Source: Modestobacter sp. VKM Ac-2985 (GTDB taxonomy: Bacteria > Actinomycetota > Actinomycetes > Mycobacteriales > Geodermatophilaceae). From it: a stretch of DNA of 64,000 bases. The stretch spans positions 63,060-127,059 of the forward strand of contig NZ_JAPVBI010000003.1 in the NCBI RefSeq assembly GCF_026967925.1. Reading direction: 5' to 3'. Within the stretch, counting starts at the first letter, position 1. Every line of letters begins with the position of its first letter. Made by a program: the position numbers and the translations under genes. The notes under the pieces were generated by a model, which did not search any database, had not been told where the DNA came from, and saw only the letters and a list, made by a program, of their open reading frames with translations. Shown here piece after piece: positions 8,957 to 17,077 of the stretch.

Positions 8957-9628
8957 TCACACGAGATCGGCGTCGTGGGTGAGCAGCGCGATCTGGACCC
9001 GGTTGGCGACCTCCAGCTTCACCAGCAGCCGGGAGACGTGCGCCTTCACGGTGGCCACGCTGAGGTACAGCTCCGCACCGATCTGGGCGTTCGACAGCCC
9101 GCGCCCGACGGCGAGCGCCACCTCCCGCTCCCGGTCGCTGAGCAGCTCGAGCCGGGTCCGGGCACGGGTCTGCCGGTCCTCGCCGGGGCCGGCCGGCCGC
9201 ACCGCCGAGACGTGCGCGATGAGCTGACGGGTCACGGTGGGGGAGAGCATCGGCTCCCCGGCGGCCACCCGGCGCACGGCCTCCAGGATCGCGGCCGGCG
9301 GGGTGTCCTTGAGCAGGAAGCCGCTGGCCCCCGCCCGCAGGGCACGGAGCACCTGGTCGTCGGCGTCGAAGGTGGTCAGCACGATCACCTCGGGCGCGTC
9401 CGGCCGGGCCTGCAGCAGCTCGGTGGCGGTCAGCCCGTCGGTGCGCGGCATCCGGATGTCCATCAGGACGACGTCCGGCGCGCTGGCCGCGACGGCGGCC
9501 GGCACCTCGTCGCCGTCGGTGGCCTCGCCGACGAGCTCGAGGTCCGCGGCGCCACCCAGGACCATGGCCAGGGCTGCGCGCACGAGCGGGTCGTCGTCCA
9601 CGACGAGGACCCGGACCGGCTCCCTCAC
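8957..9628 (-). CDS. NarL/FixJ-type response regulator
   Basis: A 223-residue two-component regulator. The receiver domain occupies residues 5-120 with the acidic DDD cluster at 11-13 and phospho-acceptor Asp57 (VLMDIRMP). A LuxR-type helix-turn-helix is at about 158-220 (LSDREREVALAVGRGLSNAQIG...VKAHVSRLLVKL). The start overlaps the stop of the histidine kinase by 4 bp, so they form one transcription unit. The divergent ABC exporter is its most likely target, a common arrangement for antimicrobial-peptide or stress-responsive exporters, but that is inference. Confidence 0.93.
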   Translation of the reverse strand: MREPVRVLVVDDDPLVRAALAMVLGGAADLELVGEATDGDEVPAAVAASAPDVVLMDIRMPRTDGLTATELLQARPDAPEVIVLTTFDADDQVLRALRAGASGFLLKDTPPAAILEAVRRVAAGEPMLSPTVTRQLIAHVSAVRPAGPGEDRQTRARTRLELLSDREREVALAVGRGLSNAQIGAELYLSVATVKAHVSRLLVKLEVANRVQIALLTHDADLV

Positions 9629-10917
9629 GCCGCGGCCGGCCAGGGCAGCTCGGCGCGCAGCCGGAACTCACCGTCGGTGGTCCAGCCGTGCTCCAGGTGG
9701 CCGCCACCGAGGCTGACCCGCTCGAGCAGCCCGACCAGGCCCGTCCCGGCGCTGGGCAACGGCGTGCCGTGCTCTCCACCGGCCGGCGTCGGGTTGCGCA
9801 CCTCCACGGTCAGACCGGTGCCGGGGCCGCCGGTGACCAGCACGGCGGCCACGGTGCCCGGCGCGTGCTTGCGCACGTTGGTCAGGCCCTCCTGGACGAC
9901 GCGGTAGGCGTTGCGCCCGGTGGCGGCCGGAGCGGAGCGGAGCTCGGGCACCCGGTACTCCGCCCGCACCCGGACCCCGGCCCGCCGGCACTCCTCGATC
10001 AGCGTGGGCAGGTCGGCCAGGGTCGGCTGGGGGCGGGTGCTCGGGTCGCCGTCCCCACCGTCGCGGAGCACCCCGATCACCTCCCGGAGGTCCTCCAGGG
10101 CCTGGCGGGCGCTGGCCCGGACGACGCCGGCGGCCTGGGCCACCTCGGCCGCGGGGGCGTCGGGGCGGAACTCCAGCGCGCCGGCGTGCATGCTCAGCAG
10201 CGACAGCCGGTGGGCCAGCACGTCGTGCATCTCCCGGGCGATCCGGGTGCGCTCCAGGTGCCGGGCCTGCTCGACCCGGCGCTGCTGCTCGTCCTCCGCG
10301 CGGACCGCGCGCTCCCGCAGCGACAGCACCAGCTGGCGGCGGGCCCGGACGAACAGCCCCCAGGCCACGACGGCGGCGATCAGCACGACGCCGAACCCGA
10401 GGAACAGCGGCAACGGCATGTCCTCGGTCGGCCGCAGCAGGCAGTAGGCGACGAAGGACGCCAGGTTCAGCCCGGCCACGGCCAGCACCGGCGGGAGCCG
10501 GCGGTGCACGGCGACCGTGAACAGCGCGATCAGCACCGCCGCACCGCTCATGTCCGAGAAGCTGCCGATCAACGCCAGCACCACGGCCACGCCGACCGGC
10601 CACCGCCGCCGTAGCCAGAGGAGCAGGCAGCCGATCGTCCCGGCCGCGATGTCGGCGGCGATGAGCGCGTCCGGGTGCGGCCCCGGTTCGCTCAGCGTGA
10701 TGCCCACGACGACCAGGCCGAAGGCGATCGCGAACAGGAACGCCGCGACGTCGACCGCCCAGTCACGGACCGACCGGCGGACACGGGATCGGCCGGTACC
10801 GGAGGTGGTGCCCGGGCTGCGCTCGGGTGCGGCAGCGGGGTCGCCCAGCAGCTGGGCCGGCACCAGGGAGGGGTGCTCCACGCCGGAGGGAGGTCCCGAT
10901 CGCATCGCCACGCTCAC
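9625..10917 (-). CDS. Sensor histidine kinase (HisKA_3 type)
   Basis: A 430-residue membrane kinase. About six hydrophobic segments lie between residues 50 and 195, with very short outside loops, so the sensor domain is essentially intramembrane. The dimerisation/phospho-acceptor helix has His231 in RIAREMHDVLAHRLS, and the ATPase domain ends with GTGLVGLLERV. It pairs with the overlapping response regulator. The GTG start has a TAGCCT -10 element 6 nt upstream, predicting a leaderless mRNA. The ABC exporter starts 139 bp away in the opposite direction. Confidence 0.92.
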   Translation of the reverse strand: MSVAMRSGPPSGVEHPSLVPAQLLGDPAAAPERSPGTTSGTGRSRVRRSVRDWAVDVAAFLFAIAFGLVVVGITLSEPGPHPDALIAADIAAGTIGCLLLWLRRRWPVGVAVVLALIGSFSDMSGAAVLIALFTVAVHRRLPPVLAVAGLNLASFVAYCLLRPTEDMPLPLFLGFGVVLIAAVVAWGLFVRARRQLVLSLRERAVRAEDEQQRRVEQARHLERTRIAREMHDVLAHRLSLLSMHAGALEFRPDAPAAEVAQAAGVVRASARQALEDLREVIGVLRDGGDGDPSTRPQPTLADLPTLIEECRRAGVRVRAEYRVPELRSAPAATGRNAYRVVQEGLTNVRKHAPGTVAAVLVTGGPGTGLTVEVRNPTPAGGEHGTPLPSAGTGLVGLLERVSLGGGHLEHGWTTDGEFRLRAELPWPAAA

Positions 10918-10923
10918 AGGGGG

Positions 10924-10929
10924 AGGCTA
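10924..10929 (-). promoter_or_regulatory. Leaderless-type -10 element (TAGCCT) of the histidine kinase gene
   Basis: On the minus strand TAGCCT ends 6 nt before the GTG start at 10917, with no ribosome binding site between. Confidence 0.5.
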
Positions 10930-11055
10930 CGGACCCCCATCGGCCCCTGGAACCGACCAAGGTCTACGTCTGCGCCGCCGTGAGCCGGGTGCGGCCCAAG
11001 ATCACCTACTTCTGGCCGATGCGCGGGGCCGCCTGGTCGGGGCAGGGTCTGCACC

Positions 11056-11961
11056 ATGATCACGATCGAGCACCTGACGAAGAGGTACGGCGCACAGGTC
11101 GCCGTCTCCGACGTCTCCTTCTCCTGCGCGCCCGGCACCGTCACCGGCTTCCTCGGCCCCAACGGCGCCGGCAAGTCCACCACGATGCGCGCCCTGGTCG
11201 GGCTGGCCGAGCCGAGCAGCGGCACGGCGACCGTGGGTGGACGCCGGTACCGCGACCTGCCCAACGCCGGGCGGTCGGTGGGCGTGCTGCTCGACGCCGG
11301 TGCGCAGCACAGCGGGCGCACCGGTCGGGAGGTGCTCACCCTGACGTCCCAGGTCCTCGGCGTCGAGCGGCACCGGGTCGACGAGGCGCTGGAGCGGGTC
11401 GGGCTCGCCGGCCGGCCGGCCGGCAAGCGCGTCGGGAAGTACTCCCTCGGGATGCGGCAGCGGCTGGGGCTGGCGACGGCGCTGATCGGTGACCCCCAGG
11501 TGCTGGTCCTCGACGAGCCGGCCAACGGGCTGGACCCCGAGGGCATCTTCTGGATGCGCGGGCTGCTGCGCGACTTCGCCGACCGCGGCGGCACGGTGCT
11601 GCTGTCCTCGCACCTGCTGCACGAGGTGGAGGCGGTCGCCGACCAGCTGGTGGTCATCGCCGGCGGGCGGATCGTCGCGCAGGGCGGCAAGAACGAGCTG
11701 CTGGCCGGCACGGGCGGGACCCTGGTGCGCGGCCCGGACCGGGCCCTGCTGGCCAAGGCCCTGGAGGCAGCCGGTATCGGCGTGTCCGCCGGCCCGGACG
11801 ACGCGTTGGTGGCCGACGCCGAGGCCCTCGCCGTGGGGCAGGCGGTGGCGGCGGCGGGCGTCGTCCTCACCGAGCTGCGAGCCGCCGGGGGAGCGGGACT
11901 GGAAGAGCTCTTCCGTTCTCTCACCGGCTCCTCGCACGAGGTCCAGGAGGTGCGGGCATGA
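11056..11961 (+). CDS. ABC transporter ATP-binding protein
   Basis: A 301-residue ATPase. Walker A GPNGAGKST is at residues 34-42, the signature region is YSLGMRQRLGLA, and Walker B reads VLVLDEPANGLDPEG. The 80-residue C-terminal extension is typical of exporter ATPases of the DrrA/CcmA type. It overlaps the permease gene by 4 bp (ATGA), so the two are translated together. The divergent two-component system probably controls it. The substrate is unknown. Confidence 0.93.
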   Translation: MITIEHLTKRYGAQVAVSDVSFSCAPGTVTGFLGPNGAGKSTTMRALVGLAEPSSGTATVGGRRYRDLPNAGRSVGVLLDAGAQHSGRTGREVLTLTSQVLGVERHRVDEALERVGLAGRPAGKRVGKYSLGMRQRLGLATALIGDPQVLVLDEPANGLDPEGIFWMRGLLRDFADRGGTVLLSSHLLHEVEAVADQLVVIAGGRIVAQGGKNELLAGTGGTLVRGPDRALLAKALEAAGIGVSAGPDDALVADAEALAVGQAVAAAGVVLTELRAAGGAGLEELFRSLTGSSHEVQEVRA

Positions 11962-12740
11962 GCACCGCGACCCTCGCCGACCAGCCCCGGACGCTGGTCG
12001 ACCACCCGGCGCCGTCCCTGCTCCAGCTGGTCCGGGTGGAGCTGCGCAAGTCCGCGGACACCCGCGCCGGCCGCTGGCTGCTCATCGTCATCGGCCTGGC
12101 CGTGCTCGGCGTCGTCGCGATCTCCGTCTTCGTCGAGGACGCGCCCAAGACGTTCACCGACCACTTCGGCATCACCCAGCTGCCGATCAGCATCCTGCTG
12201 CCGGTCCTGGGCATCCTGCTGGTCACCAGCGAGTGGTCGCAGCGCACCGCGATGACGACCTTCACCCTGGTGCCCCGACGGTCCCGGGTGCTCGTCGCCA
12301 AGGTGCTCGCGGCCACGCTGCTGGCGGTGCTGGGAGTGGTCGTCGCGGCCCTGGCCTCCGTGCTCGCGACGGTGCTGACCCCGGTCTTCTCCGACGCGGA
12401 GCGGGACTGGGGGATCTCCGCCGCGCTGGTGGGTCAGGTGCTCGTCGTCCAGGTGGTGACCGTGCTGGCCGGTGTCGCGTTCGGCATGCTGCTGCTCAGC
12501 TCGCCGCTGGCGATCGTCCTGTACTTCGTGCTGCCGACGGTGTTCAACATCGTCGTCAACCTGATCGCCGCCCTGGACTGGGTGCGGGACTGGCTGGACC
12601 TGTCGACCACCTCGATGCCGCTGTTCCAGGACGGGCTGGACGGGCAGGGCTGGGCGCAGTTCGGCACCTCGGTCGGGCTGTGGGTGCTGCTGCCCATGGT
12701 GATCGGCTGGGTGCGCATCCAACGGTCCGAGATCGCCTGA
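11958..12740 (+). CDS. ABC-2-type transporter permease
   Basis: A 260-residue integral membrane protein with six predicted helices: about 28-47, 70-90, 112-140, 155-180, 187-210 and 228-248. It has a cytoplasmic N-terminus rich in charged residues, the arrangement of ABC-2 exporter permeases. It starts inside the stop of the ATPase gene. Two ATPases and two permeases would form the full exporter. It ends at a strong hairpin shared with the convergent GH15 gene. Confidence 0.88.
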   Translation: MSTATLADQPRTLVDHPAPSLLQLVRVELRKSADTRAGRWLLIVIGLAVLGVVAISVFVEDAPKTFTDHFGITQLPISILLPVLGILLVTSEWSQRTAMTTFTLVPRRSRVLVAKVLAATLLAVLGVVVAALASVLATVLTPVFSDAERDWGISAALVGQVLVVQVVTVLAGVAFGMLLLSSPLAIVLYFVLPTVFNIVVNLIAALDWVRDWLDLSTTSMPLFQDGLDGQGWAQFGTSVGLWVLLPMVIGWVRIQRSEIA

Positions 12741-12745
12741 CCCGA

Positions 12746-12779
12746 CGGACGGCGGCGGGAGCAGTCCCGCCGCCGTCCG
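12746..12779. terminator. 15-bp perfect hairpin between ABC permease and GH15 gene
   Basis: Arms of 15 nt (CGGACGGCGGCGGGA and its complement) pair perfectly around the loop GCAG. It lies 5 bp after the permease stop and just before the GH15 stop, so it can act on both strands. Confidence 0.8.
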
Positions 12780-12781
12780 GC

Positions 12782-14572
12782 TCAGGCGTGCTCGCCGGGG
12801 ACCCGCAGCGCCCCGCTGAGGTGCCGGGCGGTGTTGACCAGCCCGACGTGGCTGAACGCCTGCGGGGTGTTGCCCAGGTGCCGGCCGGTGCGCGGGTCGT
12901 ACTCCTCGCTCATCAGGCCGAGGTCGTTGCCCAGGCCGAGGAGCCGCTCGAAGAGCTCCCGGGCCTCGGCGGTGCGGCCGATGCCGTTGAGGGCGTCGGC
13001 GAGCCAGAAGCTGCACAGCAGGAACGGCGCCTCGTCGCCCGGCAGGCCGTCGACCCGGCCGTCGGCGTGGGTGTGGTACCTCAGCAGGAAGCCGTCGGAC
13101 ATCAGCTCGCGCTGGACGGCGTCCACGGTGCCCACGACCCGCTCGTCGTCCCAGGGCAGGAAGCCGACCTGGGGGATGAGCAGCAGCGCGGCGTCCAGCC
13201 CTTCCGAGCCGTAGAACTGGGTGAAGGTGCGGCGCTCGGGGTCGTAGCCGCGGGCGCACACGTCGTCGTGGATCCGCTGCCGCAGCTCCCGCCAGCGCTC
13301 GACCGGCCCGTCCAGCCCGTGCCGCTCGACCGCCTCGATCGCGCCGTTGACGCCGGCCCAGGCCAGCACCTTGGAGTGCACGAAGTGCCGGGGCTTGCCA
13401 CGGACCTCCCAGAGGCTGTTGTCCGGGGTCTCCCAGATCTCCTCCAGGTAGGCCAGCAGCTCCTTCTGCACGGCCCAGGCGTCCGCGGTGGCGCAGAGGC
13501 CGGACTCGCGGGCCAGGTGCAGGCCGTCGAGCACCTCACCCCAGACGTCGAGCTGGAACTGCCCGGCGGCGGCGTTGCCCACCCGCACCGGGGCCGAGCC
13601 CTCGTACCCGGGCAGCCACGGCAGCTCGTACTCCGGGATCCGCCGGGAGCCGTCGAGGGCGTACATGATCCGCAGGTCGGCCGGGTCACCGGCGACGGCG
13701 CGCAGCAGCCACTCCCGCCAGGCGCTCGCCTCCTCGAGGTAGCCGGTGCCCAGCAGGGCCTGCAGGGTGAAGGTGGCGTCACGCAGCCAGCAGTACCGGT
13801 AGTCCCAGTTCCGGCTGCCGCCGAGCTCCTCGGGCAGGGAGGTGGTCGCGGCGGCGACGATCCCGCCGGTGGGCCGGTAGGTCAGCGCCTTCAGGGTGAT
13901 CAGTGAGCGGCGGACCGCCGGAGCCCACTCGCCGTCGTAGGTGCAGTGGCCGATCCACTCGGCCCAGTAGGCCTCGGTGCTGGCCAGCGCCTCCTCGGCG
14001 TCGACCGGCTCGGGCCGCGGCAGGTGCGAGGGGGACTGGACCAGCACGAACGGGACGCGCTCGCCGGCGGTGACCTCGAACTCGGCCGAGGTGGTGTGGT
14101 CCTCCCCGTGCAGCTCCACCGGCGTGGTCAGCGAGACCGCGTCCGGGCCGGCGACGGCGACCAGGTCGCCGTCCACCGAGCGCACCCAGGGCACGAGGTG
14201 GCCGTAGTCGAACCGGAGCACCAGGTCCATCCGCATCGGCACGCGGCCGGACACGCCCTCCACGATCCGGACGACGTCCGGGCTCTCACCTCGTGGTGGC
14301 ATGAAGTCGATGACCCGGACGGTGCCGGTCGGGGTCTCCCACTCGGTCTCCAGCACCAGCGAGTCACCCCGGTAGCGCCGGCTGGTGCAGCTGCTCCCGT
14401 CGGCCGGGGCGAGCCGCCAGCGACCGTTGCGCTCGTCGCCGAGCAGGGCGGCGAAGCAGGCAGCGGAGTCGAAGGACGGCAGGCACAGCCAGTCGATCGA
14501 GCCGTCCTTGCCGACCAGCGCAGCGGTCTGCAGGTCCCCGATCAGTCCGTAGTCTTCGATCCTGCTGGGCAC
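12782..14572 (-). CDS. Glycoside hydrolase family 15 (glucoamylase/trehalase type)
   Basis: A 596-residue cytosolic protein. The N-terminus IEDYGLIGDLQTAALVGKDGSIDWLCLP and the segment YRYCWLRDATFTLQALL are hallmarks of the actinobacterial GH15 family, whose characterised members are often alpha,alpha-trehalases and sometimes glucoamylases. An N-terminal beta-sandwich is followed by the six-helix-pair barrel. The GTG at 14572 has an AGAGG ribosome site and begins at the conserved N-terminus; the open frame to 14746 is not coding. A copy of the dispersed GTTGGGGATAACGG motif sits about 117 bp upstream on the same strand. Confidence 0.88.
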   Translation of the reverse strand: MPSRIEDYGLIGDLQTAALVGKDGSIDWLCLPSFDSAACFAALLGDERNGRWRLAPADGSSCTSRRYRGDSLVLETEWETPTGTVRVIDFMPPRGESPDVVRIVEGVSGRVPMRMDLVLRFDYGHLVPWVRSVDGDLVAVAGPDAVSLTTPVELHGEDHTTSAEFEVTAGERVPFVLVQSPSHLPRPEPVDAEEALASTEAYWAEWIGHCTYDGEWAPAVRRSLITLKALTYRPTGGIVAAATTSLPEELGGSRNWDYRYCWLRDATFTLQALLGTGYLEEASAWREWLLRAVAGDPADLRIMYALDGSRRIPEYELPWLPGYEGSAPVRVGNAAAGQFQLDVWGEVLDGLHLARESGLCATADAWAVQKELLAYLEEIWETPDNSLWEVRGKPRHFVHSKVLAWAGVNGAIEAVERHGLDGPVERWRELRQRIHDDVCARGYDPERRTFTQFYGSEGLDAALLLIPQVGFLPWDDERVVGTVDAVQRELMSDGFLLRYHTHADGRVDGLPGDEAPFLLCSFWLADALNGIGRTAEARELFERLLGLGNDLGLMSEEYDPRTGRHLGNTPQAFSHVGLVNTARHLSGALRVPGEHA

Positions 14573-14688
14573 GGGCGGTTCCTCTCGAGTGGGTCGGCCG
14601 GGGTTGGGCCGCGGCATGGCACGAAGGCGCCCAGCAGGCCCTACCGTCCTGCTCCGCCCGGCAAACCCCGCGACCGCGTGATGATCAT

Positions 14689-14704
14689 CCGTTATCCCCA
14701 ACAT
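14689..14704 (-). repeat. Copy 2 of dispersed motif GTTGGGGATAACGG
   Basis: On the minus strand this reads ATGTTGGGGATAACGG. It lies in the divergent gap between the GH15 and TfoX-like genes, and is identical to copies 1, 4 and 5 over the 14-base core. Confidence 0.7.
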
Positions 14705-14839
14705 TTGGCCCTGATTGAGAACAGGAGCAACAGAACAACCGCGCAAGCAGCGGGGCAGTGGGGCCCGGATGGCCCTGGACGGTGCTAGGAACGACCGGCG
14801 GCTCCACGTCGCTCAGCTCGTCCGGAGAGGAGACGGTCC

Positions 14840-15196
14840 GTGGCCTACGACGCCGAACTCGCCGACCGCGTCCGCAGGGCTGTCCCGGGGGAGAGGACCG
14901 TTCGCGAGGTGCGGATGTTCGGTGGCCTCGCGTTCATGGTCGACGGCGAGATGATCGCCTGCGTCTCGGCCGGTGGGGGAGCCCTGCTCGTGCGGGTGTC
15001 GCGCAGCCGAGATGCCGAGTACCTCTCGGTGACCGGGGCCCGCCGGGCGGAGATGGGCACGGGCCGCTCCATGGGCGAGGGCTGGATCGCCGTCGACGAG
15101 GCAGCGCTCATGGACGACGGGGACCTGCAGTTCTGGATGCACGCCGTCCTGGAGCACAACGCCGAGCGGACAGCCGAGAAGGCGGCGAGGAGCTGA
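14840..15196 (+). CDS. TfoX/Sxy N-terminal-domain protein
   Basis: A 118-residue protein matching the TfoX N-terminal domain: VREVRMFGGLAFMVDGEMIACVS followed by a VRVS strand and a C-terminal helix. In gamma-proteobacteria the full protein governs competence, but isolated N-terminal domains in actinobacteria have no known function. The GTG start has GAGGAGA about 10 nt upstream. The downstream isochorismatase gene has its own leader, so this is probably a single gene. Confidence 0.82.
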   Translation: MAYDAELADRVRRAVPGERTVREVRMFGGLAFMVDGEMIACVSAGGGALLVRVSRSRDAEYLSVTGARRAEMGTGRSMGEGWIAVDEAALMDDGDLQFWMHAVLEHNAERTAEKAARS

Positions 15197-15273
15197 TCGT
15201 CATGGGTGTTCCTGTCGGGGCTCCGGTCTAGCGTCCCCGCTGTCGCACCAGCCGCTGACCGCAGGAGACCGCC

Positions 15274-15828
15274 ATGAGCACGCTCCCGGACCGACCGAAC
15301 ACCGCGCTCGTCGTCATCGACGTGCAGCAGGGCGTGGTGGCCGAGGCGCCCCGCCGCGACGAGGTCGTGGGCCACATCAACGAGCTGGTCGAGCAGGCCC
15401 GAGACGACGGGGTGCCGGTGGTCTGGGTGCAGCACTCCGACGAGGAGCTGGTGCGGGGGAGCGACGCCTGGCAGTACGTCCCCGAGCTGGTGCGAGCCGA
15501 GTCCGAGCCGCTGGTGCACAAGTCCTACGGCGACTCGTTCGAGGGCACCGACCTCGCGGACGTGCTGGCTGACCTCGCCGTGGGCCGCGTGGTCGTGGCC
15601 GGTGCCGAGTCCGATGCCTGCATCCGGTCGACCATCCACGGTGCGTTCACCCGGGGCTACGACGTGACGCTGGTCGGCGACGCACACACCGCCGGCGACA
15701 AGAGCGCCTGGGGCGCACCGCCGGCCGAGCAGGTCATCGCGCACACGAACCTCTACTGGCAGTTCCAGTCCGCGCCCGGGCGCACGGCCGCCGTGGTCGA
15801 CACGAAGGACGTGACGTTCACCGGCTGA
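15274..15828 (+). CDS. Isochorismatase-family cysteine hydrolase
   Basis: A 184-residue protein with the complete triad of the cysteine hydrolase superfamily: Asp16 (VVIDVQQG), Lys83 (VHKSYGDSFEGT) and Cys116 (AESDACIRST). The family includes isochorismatases, nicotinamidases and N-carbamoyl amidases; the substrate cannot be told here. The ATG is preceded by GGAG at a normal distance, and a TAGCGT hexamer lies about 40 bp upstream as a likely -10. It converges on a lipoprotein gene with no clear terminator in the 38-bp gap. Confidence 0.87.
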   Translation: MSTLPDRPNTALVVIDVQQGVVAEAPRRDEVVGHINELVEQARDDGVPVVWVQHSDEELVRGSDAWQYVPELVRAESEPLVHKSYGDSFEGTDLADVLADLAVGRVVVAGAESDACIRSTIHGAFTRGYDVTLVGDAHTAGDKSAWGAPPAEQVIAHTNLYWQFQSAPGRTAAVVDTKDVTFTG

Positions 15829-15866
15829 CCAGCGACGCCAGCACCGTGGCCGGTGGGGGAGTCAGA

Positions 15867-16343
15867 TCACGGCACGACCACTGGCGAGTCGCTGCCCCAC
15901 ACGCGCACGGCATGGTGCACGTCGTCTCCGGTCGTGACGTACAGCCGGGTCGGCGCACCCGGGAGCTCCGCGGCCGGGTAGCTCACCGAGGCACCACCGC
16001 CGGCGCCGGCACACGGGACGGTGAACTGCATCTGCCAGACGGACCGGTCGTCACCGATCCCGATCGTCAGGGACTGCCCCGCGTGCTCCTCGCCGCAGTC
16101 GCCCCCGACGTGCAGCGCCGGGTGATCGCCGCCGGTGGGCAGGTCGAAGACGTGCGAGCCGGTGTGCTCCTGCTCCAGCAGGACGGTGGCGCCGGCGTCG
16201 TCGGGCGGTGCCACGTACGGGGCCCCGGTGTAGACAGCACCCGGAGTGGAGGGCCCTGGAGCGGCTTCGGAGAACCAGGAGCACGCTGACGTGCCGAGCA
16301 GCAGGATGCTGGTGACCAGCAACGCCGCCTGCTGTCGTCGCAT
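15867..16343 (-). CDS. Hypothetical lipoprotein
   Basis: A 158-residue protein with a typical lipoprotein signal peptide: basic MRRQQ, a hydrophobic core, and lipobox LGTSAC around residue 20. The mature part holds a short Pro/Gly linker and a beta-rich domain with two further cysteines (VGGDCGEEH and FTVPCAG) that could form a disulphide outside the cell. No family is recognised. It is the last gene before dif; its upstream region carries the perfect palindrome TGACGCGTCA at 16364-16373. Confidence 0.72.
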   Translation of the reverse strand: MRRQQAALLVTSILLLGTSACSWFSEAAPGPSTPGAVYTGAPYVAPPDDAGATVLLEQEHTGSHVFDLPTGGDHPALHVGGDCGEEHAGQSLTIGIGDDRSVWQMQFTVPCAGAGGGASVSYPAAELPGAPTRLYVTTGDDVHHAVRVWGSDSPVVVP

Positions 16344-16363
16344 CGTCGCTCCTGTTCATCGAC

Positions 16364-16373
16364 TGACGCGTCA
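16364..16373. promoter_or_regulatory. Palindrome TGACGCGTCA
   Basis: A perfect 10-bp palindrome 20 bp upstream of the lipoprotein start and 83 bp from dif. It could be an operator for the lipoprotein gene or part of the TGACG set around dif. Confidence 0.35.
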
Positions 16374-16455
16374 CCTTACGCACGCAGGCGGCTCCTCGGC
16401 ATGAGGTACCGAGGTCGTCATCGCGGGGAGCGCCACATCGGTCGATCACCCCACT

Positions 16456-16483
16456 ACTTGACATAATGTCGATTATCGGCGGA
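16456..16483 (-). other. dif: dif site (XerC/XerD chromosome-dimer resolution site)
   Basis: On the minus strand the 28-mer reads TCCGCCGATAA (XerC arm), TCGACA (centre), TTATGTCAAGT (XerD arm). It agrees at 27 of 28 positions with the actinobacterial dif consensus as I remember it (TTSRCCGATAA, TVNACA, TTATGTCAAGT), the exception being the second base. The XerD arm also matches the E. coli arm TTATGTTAAAT at 9 of 11. It lies between genes, as dif sites do. FtsK-activated XerCD would resolve chromosome dimers here, so replication should terminate nearby. Confidence 0.93.
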
Positions 16484-16819
16484 CGGGATGAGGCTGCTCA
16501 GAGCCCCTTCCGGCCCGCGATGACCCGTCCGGTCGGCGGCGTGCACGTCGAGTGGCACGTGGTCACTGCGTCCGGCCCGACCACTCGGCGCGCTGTGCCC
16601 GGCACGCGCGTCCCGTGCGTCGAGTCGACGAATGCTGCTCCCGATGACCGGCGCCGGTCGCCTCGGTTGTCTCGGCCGTCTCAGCCGACGATCTTGGTGG
16701 CCCGTCGTGCTGGTCGATCAGCACGGGCGGCCACCACTCGCCGCAGGTCAGGGTCGCCCGCAGTCCTCCAGTGACCACCTGGTCCGACTCCCCGTGGTGT
16801 CGCTGCGCCGACCCAAAAA

Positions 16820-16832
16820 CGTCACATTGACG
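16820..16832. repeat. Palindrome CGTCACATTGACG (dif-proximal copy A)
   Basis: Inverted CGTCA/TGACG half-sites separated by CAT. It matches the element at 17027-17039 at 12 of 13 bases, 207 bp away. Located 337 bp from dif in gene-free DNA. Confidence 0.5.
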
Positions 16833-17026
16833 AAAAGGCACCTCTGCGCGGGGCTCGGACACCCGCGGTCGCCGGCTCGCGAACTCGCCGTCGTGCGCGA
16901 CTGACGCCAGGCCGGCGCCATCACCGACGGGTGCCTGCCGGAGTGGGCCGAGGTGAGCTCTGGCCGTGACGCGGGTCGCCGACCAGCGGACCGATCCCCC
17001 GAGGTCCACCGTCTCGAGGTGAGATA

Positions 17027-17039
17027 CGTCACAGTGACG
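17027..17039. repeat. Palindrome CGTCACAGTGACG (dif-proximal copy B)
   Basis: Inverted CGTCA/TGACG half-sites separated by CAG, extended to AGATACGTCA and TGACGCATCT with one mismatch. It lies 39 bp past the end of the zinc-ribbon gene. A CRP/GlxR-like arrangement (GGTGA, six bases, TCACA) overlaps it at 17018-17033, but no promoter is nearby. Confidence 0.5.
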
Positions 17040-17077
17040 CATCTCGGGCCAGCACCTGGTGTGGGCCGCCCGGTGGC

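Larger units (their letters stand above)
16344..17077. other. Gene-free terminus region surrounding dif
   Basis: This 734-bp gap has visibly lower GC than its neighbours. Open frames here are short, overlap each other on both strands and show no recognisable domain. It contains the dif site and three inverted repeats built from TGACG/CGTCA (16364, 16820, 17027). Nothing else was identified. Confidence 0.6.

Noticed and set aside
17018..17033. CRP/GlxR-like site GGTGA-GATACG-TCACA
   Set aside because: One mismatch and a good spacer, but it overlaps the TGACG palindrome and lies downstream of the only nearby gene, so a promoter role is not supported.
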